Shown one piece after another: positions 1 to 8,746 of a stretch of 64,000 bases of DNA. The DNA lies in NCBI GenBank assembly GCA_964496575.1, contig CAZCAC010000003.1, positions 62,001 to 126,000 on the forward strand, given 5' to 3'. A program made the translations under genes and the position numbers. The notes below the pieces were generated by a model. That model was not told the origin of the DNA. It worked only from the letters and a program-made list of their open reading frames with translations, and searched no databases. How positions within the stretch are numbered: the stretch's first letter is position 1; every line of letters starts with the position of its first letter. Source of the stretch: CAZCAC01 sp964496575. GTDB lineage: Bacteria > Planctomycetota > UBA1135 > GCA-002686595.

Positions 1-1016
1 TCGAGCACCGTCGGGGCGATGTCGATGTTGCGCACCAGCTCCTCGACCCGGCCCTCGGCCGACAGCTCGGGAACCCGCAGCAAGAGCGGCACGTGGATCG
101 ACCAGTCGTAGAGCAACCGGTGCTTGGACCAGCCGTGGCGCTCCAGGCCGTCGGAAAGCCCCTGGCCGTGATCGGCGATGACCACGACCACCGTGTTCTC
201 GTACTGCCCCGTGCGCCGGAGCCACTCGATCAGCCGCCCGAACTGGGCGTCCATCCAGCGCACCTCGAGCTCGTACATGCGCTCCTTCGCCCGCTGGTCA
301 CCGCGGACCGGCTCGGGGTCGTAGGTGATGCCGTGCTGGCTCGCGAAGTCCCTCGGAGGCACCAGCGAGATGTCGTGGGGATCGAAGTAGTGGATCCACA
401 GGTGCCAGGGGCCGAGCTCGCCGTGCTGCTCGAGCCAGGCGAGCGCTCCGTCAGTGGTCGCGTCGCCGCGCCGCTGGCTCTGGCCGCGGGGTGCGTCGAC
501 GTAACGTCCGCTGGCGCGGATCGGCTGGGTGGGATCGAGCTCGGCGAAGCCCTCCTCGAGACCGGTGTCGAAGAGCTCGTAGCCGCGGTCGAGACCGAAC
601 GCGCCGGAGGCCGGATAGGCGCTGACGAAGGCCGCGGTGTGCCAGCCGCGAGCGGCGAGGATCTCCGGCAGCACCGGCACATCGTGGGGGAGCCGGTGGT
701 CGAGGTCGCCGTGAAAGACGCGCAGACCGTGGGCGTAGGGGTTGCGACCGGTGAGGATCGAGGCGTGCGCCATCGGCGTCAGCCCGGCGGTGGATATCGC
801 CCGGTCGAAGCGCACGCCCTCGGCGGCGAGGGCGTCGAGATTCGGGGTGACGCCGCCGGCGTGGCCGTAGCAGCCGAGGGAGTCGACGCGGGTGGTATCG
901 AGGGTGACGAGGAGGACGTTCCGCCCCTCGACCGGCCCCGCCTCCGGCGCGCAGCCGAGCGTGCCGAGCAGCAGGGCGCCGAGCAGCGCGGCGGCGGGAT
1001 CGAGACGACCGCTCAT
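1..1016 (-). CDS. Sulfatase-like hydrolase lipoprotein (3' end outside window)
   Basis: Alkaline-phosphatase-fold hydrolase of the sulfatase family (PF00884), probably acting on a sulfate or phosphate ester outside the cytoplasmic membrane. The ATG at 1016 gives a signal peptide ending in a lipobox (LLGTLGC), so the protein should be lipid-anchored. The metal-binding start NVLLVTLDTTR, the region LTPMAHASILTGRNP, the downstream ADHGQGL and VRNIDIAPTVL are all visible. The usual formylglycine motif CxPxR is absent: the aligned segment is L-T-P-M-A-H, so a threonine is the likely nucleophile, as in the Thr-type members of the family. Its start overlaps the stop of the upstream gene by ATGA, implying translational coupling. 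The C-terminus lies beyond base 1. Family assignment is firm; substrate is unknown. Confidence 0.9.
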   Translation of the reverse strand, partial: MSGRLDPAAALLGALLLGTLGCAPEAGPVEGRNVLLVTLDTTRVDSLGCYGHAGGVTPNLDALAAEGVRFDRAISTAGLTPMAHASILTGRNPYAHGLRVFHGDLDHRLPHDVPVLPEILAARGWHTAAFVSAYPASGAFGLDRGYELFDTGLEEGFAELDPTQPIRASGRYVDAPRGQSQRRGDATTDGALAWLEQHGELGPWHLWIHYFDPHDISLVPPRDFASQHGITYDPEPVRGDQRAKERMYELEVRWMDAQFGRLIEWLRRTGQYENTVVVVIADHGQGLSDGLERHGWSKHRLLYDWSIHVPLLLRVPELSAEGRVEELVRNIDIAPTVL

Positions 1017-1474
1017 CGCCGCCCTCCTTCCACCACGGTGGAGAACCACTCGTCGAGGTCCTCGCGCTGGACGCGTCCGGGAGTCGTCGTCCGGCAGCGC
1101 AAGATCAGCTTCGCGCGCTTGCGCTCCTCGGGATCCGAGAGGCGCGAGAGATCGCGCGTGGTGAGCGCGGTCGCCGAGTTGCGGGTGAAGAGGTTGCTGA
1201 AGGCGAGCTCGCGGAGCCGTGGGTCGCCGCTCTCCAGGAGCGTGTCCGGATAGATCTCGGCGAGCCGCTGCGGATCGGCGCGCATCGCCAGCGCTTGCGC
1301 GGCCTCCACCCGCTCGGAGGGGCTCCCCTGCGTGGCGGCGGTCCAGAGCTCGTCGACGCTCCGGTGACGGCCCCAGGCGATGATGAGCACCGCCGCGATC
1401 CACAGCGCGGCCAGCGCGTGCCAGCGGAGCCCTCCGCGTCGAGATTCGCTCCCGCTTTCCTTCAGCTCGTCCAT
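1013..1474 (-). CDS. Small membrane-anchored HEAT-like protein
   Basis: A 153-residue protein with a short charged N-terminus, one membrane segment at about residues 18-34 (ALAALWIAAVLIIAW), then a soluble helical part in which residues about 50-140 look like degenerate HEAT or armadillo repeats (SERVEAAQALAMRADP, DPRLRELAFSNL). I recognise no named family. It overlaps the glycosyltransferase upstream by 13 bases and the sulfatase-like gene downstream by 4, so the three are probably one transcript. It may be an accessory or scaffold for the other two, which is inference from position only. Confidence 0.75.
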   Translation of the reverse strand: MDELKESGSESRRGGLRWHALAALWIAAVLIIAWGRHRSVDELWTAATQGSPSERVEAAQALAMRADPQRLAEIYPDTLLESGDPRLRELAFSNLFTRNSATALTTRDLSRLSDPEERKRAKLILRCRTTTPGRVQREDLDEWFSTVVEGGRR

Positions 1475-2916
1475 GCCAGCCTCACCAGGGCCTGGAGTTC
1501 GGGGAAGTCGACCCACCACAGGAAGAAGAGCAGCACCCAGCCGGCGCCCATGGCGAGCCGCGTACGCTTCCCCGCGAACCAGCGCCATCGATCGAGCGCG
1601 AGGAAGGTGGCGACGAAGACGAAGAGGACTGGCAGCATCGGTACGCGCAGGCGCGACATGCTGGAGAGCAGGCACGTGCCGAGGACGTAGAGGAACACCA
1701 CGATGGGAATCCACGTCCCGCGAGAGCAACGCAACCGGCGCACCTGCTGGACCGCTCCGGGCACCGACAGCAAGAGCAGCAGCAGCGGGCAGAGCAGCGC
1801 CCAGACGACCAGCGGGCGGCGCAGGACCGGACGCCCCAGCGGCGCCTCGGAGTAGGTCAGGCAACCCTGCTGTCGCACGAAGAAGGAAGTCGGCAGGAAG
1901 AGGTCGGCGAGCTTCTTGACCCGCGTGCGCAGGAGGTCTTCGGGATTCTCCCGGGCCCAGTCGAGGCCGCGCCGCACGTTCTCCGCCGAGCGGGCCGCGG
2001 TGTTGGGCGGCTCGTCCGCGCGCTGCCACTCCTTTCTCGGATCGACCGCCACGAACGCCGGGCGGCCGATCGACTCGAGCTTCGGCCGTTCCCCTCGAAT
2101 CCGGGAGACGGCGCGCAGGTCGAAGTTGGTGTAGCGCGAGTTCAGGCTGCCGTAGACGTTCTCGCCGATGCTGATGCCGACGGGGGCCACGCGGCCGTAC
2201 ACCTCGAAGTTGCGCGCGGACCAGGGGAGCACCACGGCGATCACCGCCAGCGCGAGGAGGACGGCTCGCCGGAAGCGCTCGACGAACGCGGCGCCGCGGC
2301 GGGAGAAGAGGAGCCCGAGGACCAGCAGCGGAATCAGATAGGTGGGCGCCTCCTTGACCAGCAACGAGGCGCCGAGCAGAAGGCCGGCGAGGAAGAGACG
2401 GCGGTCGGAGCGGCCGGGGTGCTCCTCCTGCTCGGCGGCGACGAGGAAGTAGAGGCCGGGCGTGAAGAGCGCGAGGAAGAGCGGCTCCGCCCACAGGAGG
2501 TGGGTGAAGGCGGCGAGCGGCAGATAGAGGGCCCAGATCGCGCCGGCGATCACTCCCGCCCGGTCGCTGCCGAGGCGCCGGGCGAGGCCGATCACGCCGA
2601 GGCCGGTGGCCAGGGAGACCCCCACCGAGAAGAGCTTCGCGGCGAAGAGCCCGTCGCGCCCGAAGCACTCGAAGGCGGTGCGCAGGACGAAGGGCCAGGC
2701 GGGCGGCCAGAGGAAGCGCTCGGCGTCGCCGAGGAAGTCGAAGCGCGTCCAGCCGAGAGCGAGGTAGACGTAGCCCGCCTCGTCGCTGGTGAGCTCCGGC
2801 TCGCCGGAGAGGAGGAGCAGTCCGAGGCGCAGGGCGAGCCCCACCGCGCACCACACGATCACCTGGCGGCGAAACACCGATCGCGCTTCGTCCGGGGGTG
2901 TCGGCGCGCTGTTCAT
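1462..2916 (-). CDS. GT-C family integral membrane glycosyltransferase (PMT/ArnT-like)
   Basis: A 484-residue polytopic membrane protein with about ten to twelve hydrophobic segments. It resembles the dolichyl-phosphate-mannose mannosyltransferase/ArnT superfamily (PMT_2), which moves a sugar from a polyprenyl-phosphate donor to an acceptor on the outer face of the membrane. The first periplasmic loop carries GEPELTSDEAGYVYLALG, where the acidic pair D-E matches the catalytic acidic residues of GT-C enzymes. A loop rich in charged residues at about 240-300 follows the tenth helix. It is the first gene of the three-gene minus-strand cluster. Donor and acceptor cannot be told from sequence. Confidence 0.85.
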   Translation of the reverse strand: MNSAPTPPDEARSVFRRQVIVWCAVGLALRLGLLLLSGEPELTSDEAGYVYLALGWTRFDFLGDAERFLWPPAWPFVLRTAFECFGRDGLFAAKLFSVGVSLATGLGVIGLARRLGSDRAGVIAGAIWALYLPLAAFTHLLWAEPLFLALFTPGLYFLVAAEQEEHPGRSDRRLFLAGLLLGASLLVKEAPTYLIPLLVLGLLFSRRGAAFVERFRRAVLLALAVIAVVLPWSARNFEVYGRVAPVGISIGENVYGSLNSRYTNFDLRAVSRIRGERPKLESIGRPAFVAVDPRKEWQRADEPPNTAARSAENVRRGLDWARENPEDLLRTRVKKLADLFLPTSFFVRQQGCLTYSEAPLGRPVLRRPLVVWALLCPLLLLLLSVPGAVQQVRRLRCSRGTWIPIVVFLYVLGTCLLSSMSRLRVPMLPVLFVFVATFLALDRWRWFAGKRTRLAMGAGWVLLFFLWWVDFPELQALVRLAWTS

Positions 2917-2922
2917 GGGCAG

Positions 2923-2928
2923 AGTCTA
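2923..2928 (-). promoter_or_regulatory. Candidate -10 element (TAGACT) for the GT-C cluster
   Basis: On the minus strand TAGACT lies six bases before the ATG at 2916. This would place the transcript start on or next to the start codon (a leaderless mRNA). No clear -35 box is seen. The same hexamer recurs before other genes in the window (33664, 43671). Inference only. Confidence 0.3.
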
Positions 2929-2938
2929 GCCGCGCCGG

Positions 2939-2944
2939 TAGGCT
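2939..2944 (+). promoter_or_regulatory. Candidate -10 element (TAGGCT) for the HEAT-repeat gene
   Basis: TAGGCT lies 46 bases before the ATG at 2991, in the 74-base gap between two divergent genes. It matches the TAG[AG][AC]T-like hexamers seen before several other genes here. No convincing -35 is present. Confidence 0.25.
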
Positions 2945-2990
2945 AGCGGGAGCCAAACCTCTCCCGCCCCGCGACCGGACGGCCACCATC

Positions 2991-5312
2991 ATGCTCACCT
3001 TCCGCCTGCTCCTCCCCGCGACTCTCCTTCTCCTCGCTTTCCCCTCGCTGCTCCGGGAAGATCCCGCCGACGAGCTGCGCTCCCCCGATCCGCTGAAGCG
3101 CCTCGGTGCGATCGAGAAGATCGTCGCGGCGAACGAGAAGGGGGCGGAGAAGCTGCTGGTCAAGGCGCTGAAGGACGAGGACTGGGAGGTGGTCGCCGCG
3201 GCGGCCGAGGGGCTCGGTACGGTGGGGGGCAAGGGAGCCATCACTCCGCTGGCGAAGTTGTGCTGGAGCGGACCGGTGGGGGTGATCCGGAACGCGGCGG
3301 CGGATTCCCTGGCGTCGATCGATCCGGCGGGCGGGATGAAGAAGCTCGGCAGCAAGCTCTCCGGCGACACGGCGATCTTCGCCTGCGAGGCGCTGGTGCG
3401 CATCGCTCCGGCGATGGATCGGCCGAAGGTGCCCAATGCGCTGAAGAAGCTGCTCAAGGACAAGCGGACGATGGTGCGCGCGGCCGGGGCGCGAGCGGCT
3501 CTCGTCTGCGATCGGGAGAATCGGGCGCAGCGCGCCACCACGCTCTTCAAGTCGGAGTATCCCGCGGTCGTGGCCGGCGCGCTGGAAGGGGCGGCGCTCG
3601 ACCCGCGACCGGAGCAGATGGGGCCCCTCCTGGAGCTGCTCACGCGCGACGAGCTCGACGACGTGCTCGAGCGCCGGGCCCTGCGGGCGGTGGTGGCCAC
3701 GGCTGGGGCGTTCGAGGAAGGCGATCGGGAATACGAGCTCTTCCAGCGCATCACCCAGCTCTCGGGTGCCACGCCAGCACGGGTCGCGGCGCGGGGACCG
3801 CGGCTGGCCGGGGAGGCGGTGAGGGCACCGTGGTTCGACCGCCCCTGGGTCGGGGCGGGTATGGGGCCCGCCCTCGAGCACGACGAAGTCGGAGTAAGGG
3901 CAGCGGCGGCGTGGGCGCTGCGCTTCGGAGTTCCCGAGCTCCTCCTCACCGCGCATACCCTGGCCGAGTCCGATCCCGAACCGAGGGTTCGCCTCGCCGC
4001 GCTCGACTCGGCTCTCGAGCTGGCGGGCGTCGCCGAGGACGACGAGCAGCGCTGCTGGGTGATCGAGCGCCTCATGAAGGAACGCGATGGCGCCGTGCGC
4101 GAGGCGTTGATCGTGGCGCTGGGCGAGCCGGGCCTGAAGCGCGTCACCTCCCACCTGCAGGAGGCGCTCGAGGACCCGGACTGGCACATCGTCGCCTGCG
4201 CCGCGGTTTCACTCGGTAGGACGCGCTCGGACGACGCCGTCGTCCCCCTGCGAAACCTCTACGCGAGCGAGGACTGGCGAGCCCGTGGCGCGGCGGTGGT
4301 CGGATTGACCCACTGCCTGCAGAAGAGCGGGATTCCCACCCTGATCGAGGCGCTCGGGGACGCCGAGCCGCTGGTCGCCCGCACCGCGCACCACTACCTC
4401 CTCTCGATCGCGCGCGGCGAGTCGCTGCCACCCGAGGTCGCCGCCTGGCAGAAGTGGTGGAGCGAGAACGAGACGCGAATGCGGCTGGAAGACCCCAAGG
4501 ACATCGCGGAGCGACGCGAGAAGTACGGGTACTCGGTGCCCGCCTCGAAGATCTTCGAAGGGCTCGACGTGATGGTGCTCGAGAGCCGTGGCGACCACGT
4601 CCAGGAAGTGCTCGACGAGTTCGAGATCGACTACCGCCTGACGGCCTCGAGCCGCATCGATACCGATGGTTGCGACGCCGCGGGGGTCTTCGTCTCCAAC
4701 TGCACCGGCGAGATCGAACCCTCGGACGTCGAGCGCCTCGAGTGGTTCGTACACGTCGGCGGCTACCTCTTCGGCTCCTGCTGGGCGGTGCACGAGACGA
4801 TCGAGCGGATCGCGCCCGGCGCGGTGCGCAAGCTGGAGACGCGCGACGAGGTGCTCGACCAGGTCGTCGCGACGCCATGGGCGATCGACAGCCCGTATCT
4901 CACCGGCGTCTTCGAGAATGGCGTGCAGCCGATCTACCACCTCGTCGGCGCGCACCTGATCGAGGTGCTCGAGCCCGAGCGTGTCGAGGTCCTGATCGAC
5001 AGCGCGGAGAGCCTCGAGGAGTGGGGCGGCGGCAACCTCGCCTGCTGGTTCACCGTCGGGCACGGGGTGATCCTCGACTCGGTCAACCACTTCGACGTGC
5101 AAGGCCTCGAGGAAGCCGTGGGGCTCAAGACGCGCGAGGACCGGATGGCCTACGCGGTCGACCACATGGGGCTCTCCCTCGCGGAACTGCGGGCCACGCG
5201 GGAGGAGAAGTACTGGGACAGCACCAACAAGGCCTCCCAGGAGGTTCGCGACCTTTCGGTCTTCAAGCTGGTCACCAACTTCGTCCGGCTGAGGCGAATC
5301 GAGGGGCGTTGA
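2991..5312 (+). CDS. HEAT-repeat protein with C-terminal glutamine-amidotransferase-like (DUF4159/ThuA-like) domain
   Basis: A 773-residue secreted protein. I chose the ATG at 2991 because it gives a clean signal peptide (MLTFRLLLPATLLLLAF); the same frame is open further upstream but not plausible. Residues about 25-500 are HEAT repeats, which are helical protein-binding repeats (PLKRLGAIEKIVAAN, DWEVVAAAAEGLGTVG, DWHIVACAAVSLGRTRSDDAVVPLRNL). Residues about 530-760 form a separate alpha/beta domain: GLDVMVLESRGDHVQEVLDE, ECAAGV-like strands, and the elbow GGYLFGSCWAVHETIE, which resembles the glutamine-amidotransferase-like folds of DUF4159 and ThuA. It also has FTVGHGVILDSVNHFD near the end. 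A planctomycete pattern pairs such domains with HEAT repeats. Whether the Cys in GSCWAV is catalytic is unknown. It sits upstream of a GH127 glycosidase, 59 bases away. Confidence 0.8.
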   Translation: MLTFRLLLPATLLLLAFPSLLREDPADELRSPDPLKRLGAIEKIVAANEKGAEKLLVKALKDEDWEVVAAAAEGLGTVGGKGAITPLAKLCWSGPVGVIRNAAADSLASIDPAGGMKKLGSKLSGDTAIFACEALVRIAPAMDRPKVPNALKKLLKDKRTMVRAAGARAALVCDRENRAQRATTLFKSEYPAVVAGALEGAALDPRPEQMGPLLELLTRDELDDVLERRALRAVVATAGAFEEGDREYELFQRITQLSGATPARVAARGPRLAGEAVRAPWFDRPWVGAGMGPALEHDEVGVRAAAAWALRFGVPELLLTAHTLAESDPEPRVRLAALDSALELAGVAEDDEQRCWVIERLMKERDGAVREALIVALGEPGLKRVTSHLQEALEDPDWHIVACAAVSLGRTRSDDAVVPLRNLYASEDWRARGAAVVGLTHCLQKSGIPTLIEALGDAEPLVARTAHHYLLSIARGESLPPEVAAWQKWWSENETRMRLEDPKDIAERREKYGYSVPASKIFEGLDVMVLESRGDHVQEVLDEFEIDYRLTASSRIDTDGCDAAGVFVSNCTGEIEPSDVERLEWFVHVGGYLFGSCWAVHETIERIAPGAVRKLETRDEVLDQVVATPWAIDSPYLTGVFENGVQPIYHLVGAHLIEVLEPERVEVLIDSAESLEEWGGGNLACWFTVGHGVILDSVNHFDVQGLEEAVGLKTREDRMAYAVDHMGLSLAELRATREEKYWDSTNKASQEVRDLSVFKLVTNFVRLRRIEGR

Positions 5313-5371
5313 CGCCCCGGCGCCGATCCTCGAAAGTACCCGTGGCCGTTCCCTCTCAGGAAATCACATCG

Positions 5372-7723
5372 ATGAAACGCCACACTACCACCGCACTCCT
5401 CGCGGGCTCCCTCCTGCCGTTACTCGCTCCCATGTCGACCGGCCAGACCACGATCCTGCGGCCCGTGCCCTTCCACGACGTCGAGCTCAATGATCCCTTC
5501 TTCCGCCCGCGGATCGAGACCAACCACCGGGTGACGCTGGCCGCGAACCTCGACAAGTGCGAGGAGACCGGCAGGATCCGGAACTTCGCGGTCACCGGCG
5601 GGCTGGTCGAGGGGAAGCACGAGGGACGACGCTACAACGACTCCGACCTCTACAAGGTACTGGAAGGAGTGGCCTACACGCTGCGCACCGTCGAGGACGA
5701 GGCGCTCGAGATACGCGCCGACGAGATCATCGCCCAGATCGCCTCGGCGCAGGGGGAGGACGGCTACCTCAACACCTACTACACGCTGGTGCACCCAGAG
5801 GAGCGCTGGCAGAACATCGCGCATGGGCACGAGCTGTACTGCGGCGGGCACCTGATCGAGGCGGCGATCGCCTACGAGCAGGCGACCGGCAAGCGCCAGC
5901 TGCTCGACGTCGCGATCGGCTTCGCCGACCTGATCGACGCCGAGTTCGGCCCCGATGGACGCCTCGATCCCCCCGGGCACCAGGAGCTGGAGCTCGCGCT
6001 CTTCAAGCTGGCGCGGGCCACCGGTGAAGCGCGCTACCGGGAGCTCGGCGAGTTCTTTCTCGTGCAGCGTGGCTCTCGCGAGGGGCGCAAGGGCTTCGGC
6101 GCCTACAACCAGGACCACCTGCCGATCCGCGAGCAGAGGATCGTGCGCGGGCACGCGGTGCGGGCGATGTACCAGTTCGCCGGCACTGCCGATCTCTACG
6201 CGCTCACCGGCGATACGACCCTGCTCGAGGCGCTGGAGGCGGTGTGGGAGGACGTGACCGTCGGCAAGATGTACGTCACCGGCGGCATCGGCAACTCGGC
6301 GCACAACGAGGGTTTCACGGAGCCCTTCGAGCTGCCCAACGACACCGCCTACGCCGAGACCTGCGCGGCGATCGGCATGGCCTTGTGGAATCACCGGATG
6401 TGGCTGGCCACGGGGGATCGCAAGTACGCCGACGTGATGGAGCTCGAGGTGTACAACAACGTCCCCGCCGGGGTGTCGCTGGAGGGGGACCGCTTCTTCT
6501 ACGTCAACCCGCTCGAGTCGAGCGGCGGGCACCACCGCGTGCCGTGGTTCGACTGCTCCTGCTGTCCGACCAACATCGCGCGCTTCGTGCCGGCGATGGG
6601 GGAGCGCATCTACGCGACCGACGAGGAGAGCCTGTGGGTGGCGCTGTACGTCGCCAGCGAGGCCACCGCCCGCGTCGGCGAGCAGGACGTGAAGGTGAAG
6701 CTGGAGACCGGCTACCCCTGGACGGGGGCGGTGAAGCTCACCGTCGAGGCCGCGGAGACGATCGGCGTGCGCCTGCGCATCCCGCAGTGGTGTCGCTCGC
6801 TCGCCCCGCCGACCGATGGCGAGGGGCAGCCGATACCGGTGGAAGGCGATCCCCGTGAGGGGTGGCTGTGTGTACGCGCCGGGGGGGCCGATCCCTCCGA
6901 GGTGAACCTCGTCTTCGGCCTCGCCGTGCGTCGGGTCCACGCCGATCCGCGCGTCGAGGCGAACCGCGGTCGCGTGGCGCTGGCCCGGGGACCGATCGTC
7001 TACGCCTTCGAGGCGGTGGACCACGACGGGCGCGTCGGCGACCTCCACCTGCCGGACGAGTCGATGCTGGATACGGCCTGGAAAGAGCAGCTGCTCGGCG
7101 GGGTGGCGGTGGTCGAGACCGACGGCTTCCGTCTCCTCGAGCGAATGGAAGACGGCGGAATGAAGGTCGAGCCCGTGCGGCTGCGCGGCGTGCCCTACTG
7201 CACCTGGGACAACCGGGACGCCGGCGAGATGGTCGTCTGGCTCCCCGAGTCCGCCGGGCTGGCCACGCTCCCGGGCGAGGCCGGCGCGGCGCTGGGGGAG
7301 GGGGTGAGGATCACCGCCTCGCACTGCTACGGGAACGATACGCTGGACGCGCTGCTCGACGAGAGGCGGCCGAGGAGCTCCGGCGATCACTCGATTCCGC
7401 GTCACACCTTCTGGGATCACCGGGGGACGCGGGAGTGGGTGGAGATGCGCTTCGACGAGCCGCGCGAGGTTCAGCGAGCGCTGGTCTACTGGTTCGACGA
7501 TACGGGGCGCGGCGCCTGCCGGGTGCCGGCCTCCTGGAGCCTCTCCTACCGCGAGGGCGAGGTCTGGAAACCGGTGGAGATCGCCGGCAACATGAAGTTC
7601 GGGACCGAGCTGGATCGGTTCAACGAGGTGGGCTTCCGAGGAGTCCGCACGATCGCGTTGCGCCTCGACGTCGAGCTGCAGGCGGGGTGGTCGGGCGGTC
7701 TGCTCGAGTGGCGACTCGAATGA
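5372..7723 (+). CDS. Secreted glycoside hydrolase family 127 (beta-L-arabinofuranosidase)
   Basis: A 783-residue secreted enzyme expected to release beta-L-arabinofuranose from plant or algal glycans. The ATG at 5372 yields a signal peptide (MKRHTTTALLAGSLLPLLAP) and has CAGGA upstream. The (alpha/alpha)6 barrel spans about 35-420 and a beta-sandwich about 420-640; residues 640-783 form an extra C-terminal beta domain. The zinc-thiolate active site of the family is complete: E313 (HNEGF), E329 and C331 (AYAETCAA), and C395, C397 and C398 (DCSCCPTN). The spacing of these residues equals that described for Bifidobacterium HypBA1. The gene is followed 15 bases later by a DUF72 gene and probably shares its transcript. 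Annotation of the family is confident; the substrate could be another furanoside. Confidence 0.95.
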   Translation: MKRHTTTALLAGSLLPLLAPMSTGQTTILRPVPFHDVELNDPFFRPRIETNHRVTLAANLDKCEETGRIRNFAVTGGLVEGKHEGRRYNDSDLYKVLEGVAYTLRTVEDEALEIRADEIIAQIASAQGEDGYLNTYYTLVHPEERWQNIAHGHELYCGGHLIEAAIAYEQATGKRQLLDVAIGFADLIDAEFGPDGRLDPPGHQELELALFKLARATGEARYRELGEFFLVQRGSREGRKGFGAYNQDHLPIREQRIVRGHAVRAMYQFAGTADLYALTGDTTLLEALEAVWEDVTVGKMYVTGGIGNSAHNEGFTEPFELPNDTAYAETCAAIGMALWNHRMWLATGDRKYADVMELEVYNNVPAGVSLEGDRFFYVNPLESSGGHHRVPWFDCSCCPTNIARFVPAMGERIYATDEESLWVALYVASEATARVGEQDVKVKLETGYPWTGAVKLTVEAAETIGVRLRIPQWCRSLAPPTDGEGQPIPVEGDPREGWLCVRAGGADPSEVNLVFGLAVRRVHADPRVEANRGRVALARGPIVYAFEAVDHDGRVGDLHLPDESMLDTAWKEQLLGGVAVVETDGFRLLERMEDGGMKVEPVRLRGVPYCTWDNRDAGEMVVWLPESAGLATLPGEAGAALGEGVRITASHCYGNDTLDALLDERRPRSSGDHSIPRHTFWDHRGTREWVEMRFDEPREVQRALVYWFDDTGRGACRVPASWSLSYREGEVWKPVEIAGNMKFGTELDRFNEVGFRGVRTIALRLDVELQAGWSGGLLEWRLE

Positions 7724-7738
7724 GCGAGGAGGGCTGAC

Positions 7739-8656
7739 GTGGCACAGGGTCGGGAACCGCGCTTTCGCTTCGGGACCTCGAGCTGGTCGGAGTCGAGCTG
7801 GGTGGGCCCCTTCTACCCCGAAGGGACGAAACCGGCGGACTTCCTGACTCACTACGCCACCCGCTTCGACACCGTCGAGGCGGACGTCACCTACTACCGC
7901 GTCCCGGGGCGCGACATGGTGCGCGGGTGGGATCGCAAGACACCGGAGGGATTCCTGATCTCGGCGAAGTTCCCGCGCTCGATCGTGCACGCAGGCAACG
8001 GGCCGCAGCCCGACCCGCGGGCGCTCCTCTGCTCCCAGCGCAGCACCCGCGATACGAACGCGTTCCTCGAGGCGATGAGCCTGCTGGGCAACAAGTGCGG
8101 CCCGCTGATCCTGCAGTTCCCGTACTTCAACAAGAAGACCTTCGCCGAGCCCGGTCCCTTCATGGGTCTGCTCGACTCGTACCTCTCGCGGCTGCCCGAG
8201 GACTTTCGCTACGGCGTCGAGATCCGCAACAAGAACTGGCTGACCTGGGACTTCATCGACCTCCTGCGCCGCTACAAGGTCGCCCTGGTGCTGGTCGACC
8301 TTCTCTACATGCCGCACCCCGCCGAGCTGGCTGCGAAGCTCGACCTGGTCACCTCGAGCTTCGTCTACGCGCGGCTGATCGGGGATCGCAAGAAGATCGA
8401 CTCCCTGACCAAGACCTTCGACAAGATCGTGTTCGACCAGAGCAGCCGGCTGCGCCGCTGGGCCAAGCTGCTGCAGCAGCTGACCACCGAGAGCGCCGAG
8501 ATCTTCGCCTACGCCAACAACCACTACGCCGGCCACGGCCCCGCGACGGCGCGGGAGCTGGCCGCGCTGGTGACCGGGGAGGAGCCTCCGCCGCGGCTGG
8601 GCTCTGCCCAGGACCCACCGGCGCCAGGGGCCGCGGATGGGGAGCTCCCGTTCTGA
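7739..8656 (+). CDS. DUF72 (YecE-like) family protein
   Basis: A 305-residue cytoplasmic protein of the DUF72/YecE family, a TIM-barrel fold of unknown function. Family hallmarks are the opening RFGTSSWSESSWVGPFYPEG, the segment TRFDTVEADVTYYRVPG, FLISAKFPRSIVH, the central YGVEIRNKNWL, and the end EIFAYANNHYAGHGPATARELAAL. The GTG start at 7739 has GAGGAGG seven bases upstream. It follows the GH127 gene closely and may be in the same operon. The tail after about residue 275 (Pro/Gly-rich) is not part of the domain. Confidence 0.9.
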   Translation: MAQGREPRFRFGTSSWSESSWVGPFYPEGTKPADFLTHYATRFDTVEADVTYYRVPGRDMVRGWDRKTPEGFLISAKFPRSIVHAGNGPQPDPRALLCSQRSTRDTNAFLEAMSLLGNKCGPLILQFPYFNKKTFAEPGPFMGLLDSYLSRLPEDFRYGVEIRNKNWLTWDFIDLLRRYKVALVLVDLLYMPHPAELAAKLDLVTSSFVYARLIGDRKKIDSLTKTFDKIVFDQSSRLRRWAKLLQQLTTESAEIFAYANNHYAGHGPATARELAALVTGEEPPPRLGSAQDPPAPGAADGELPF

Positions 8657-8746
8657 TCCACTCGTGGTCGACGACGAGGCTCTCGCGCGATGCAGCGCCA
8701 GAGCCTCGTCAGCCGGGGTCGTGTCGAGAAGGGGGTCGGAATTCGA

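Noticed and set aside
1..1016. Annotation as formylglycine arylsulfatase
   Set aside because: The CxPxR motif is missing; only the family fold is supported.
5420..8536. Open frame of about 1038 codons on the minus strand over the GH127 and DUF72 genes
   Set aside because: Mirrors two clear plus-strand genes; the translation is low in hydrophobic pattern and shows no motif.
8657..8746. Possible small gene between the DUF72 and VTC genes
   Set aside because: The 90-base gap has no start with a ribosome site and lies between two convergent stops.
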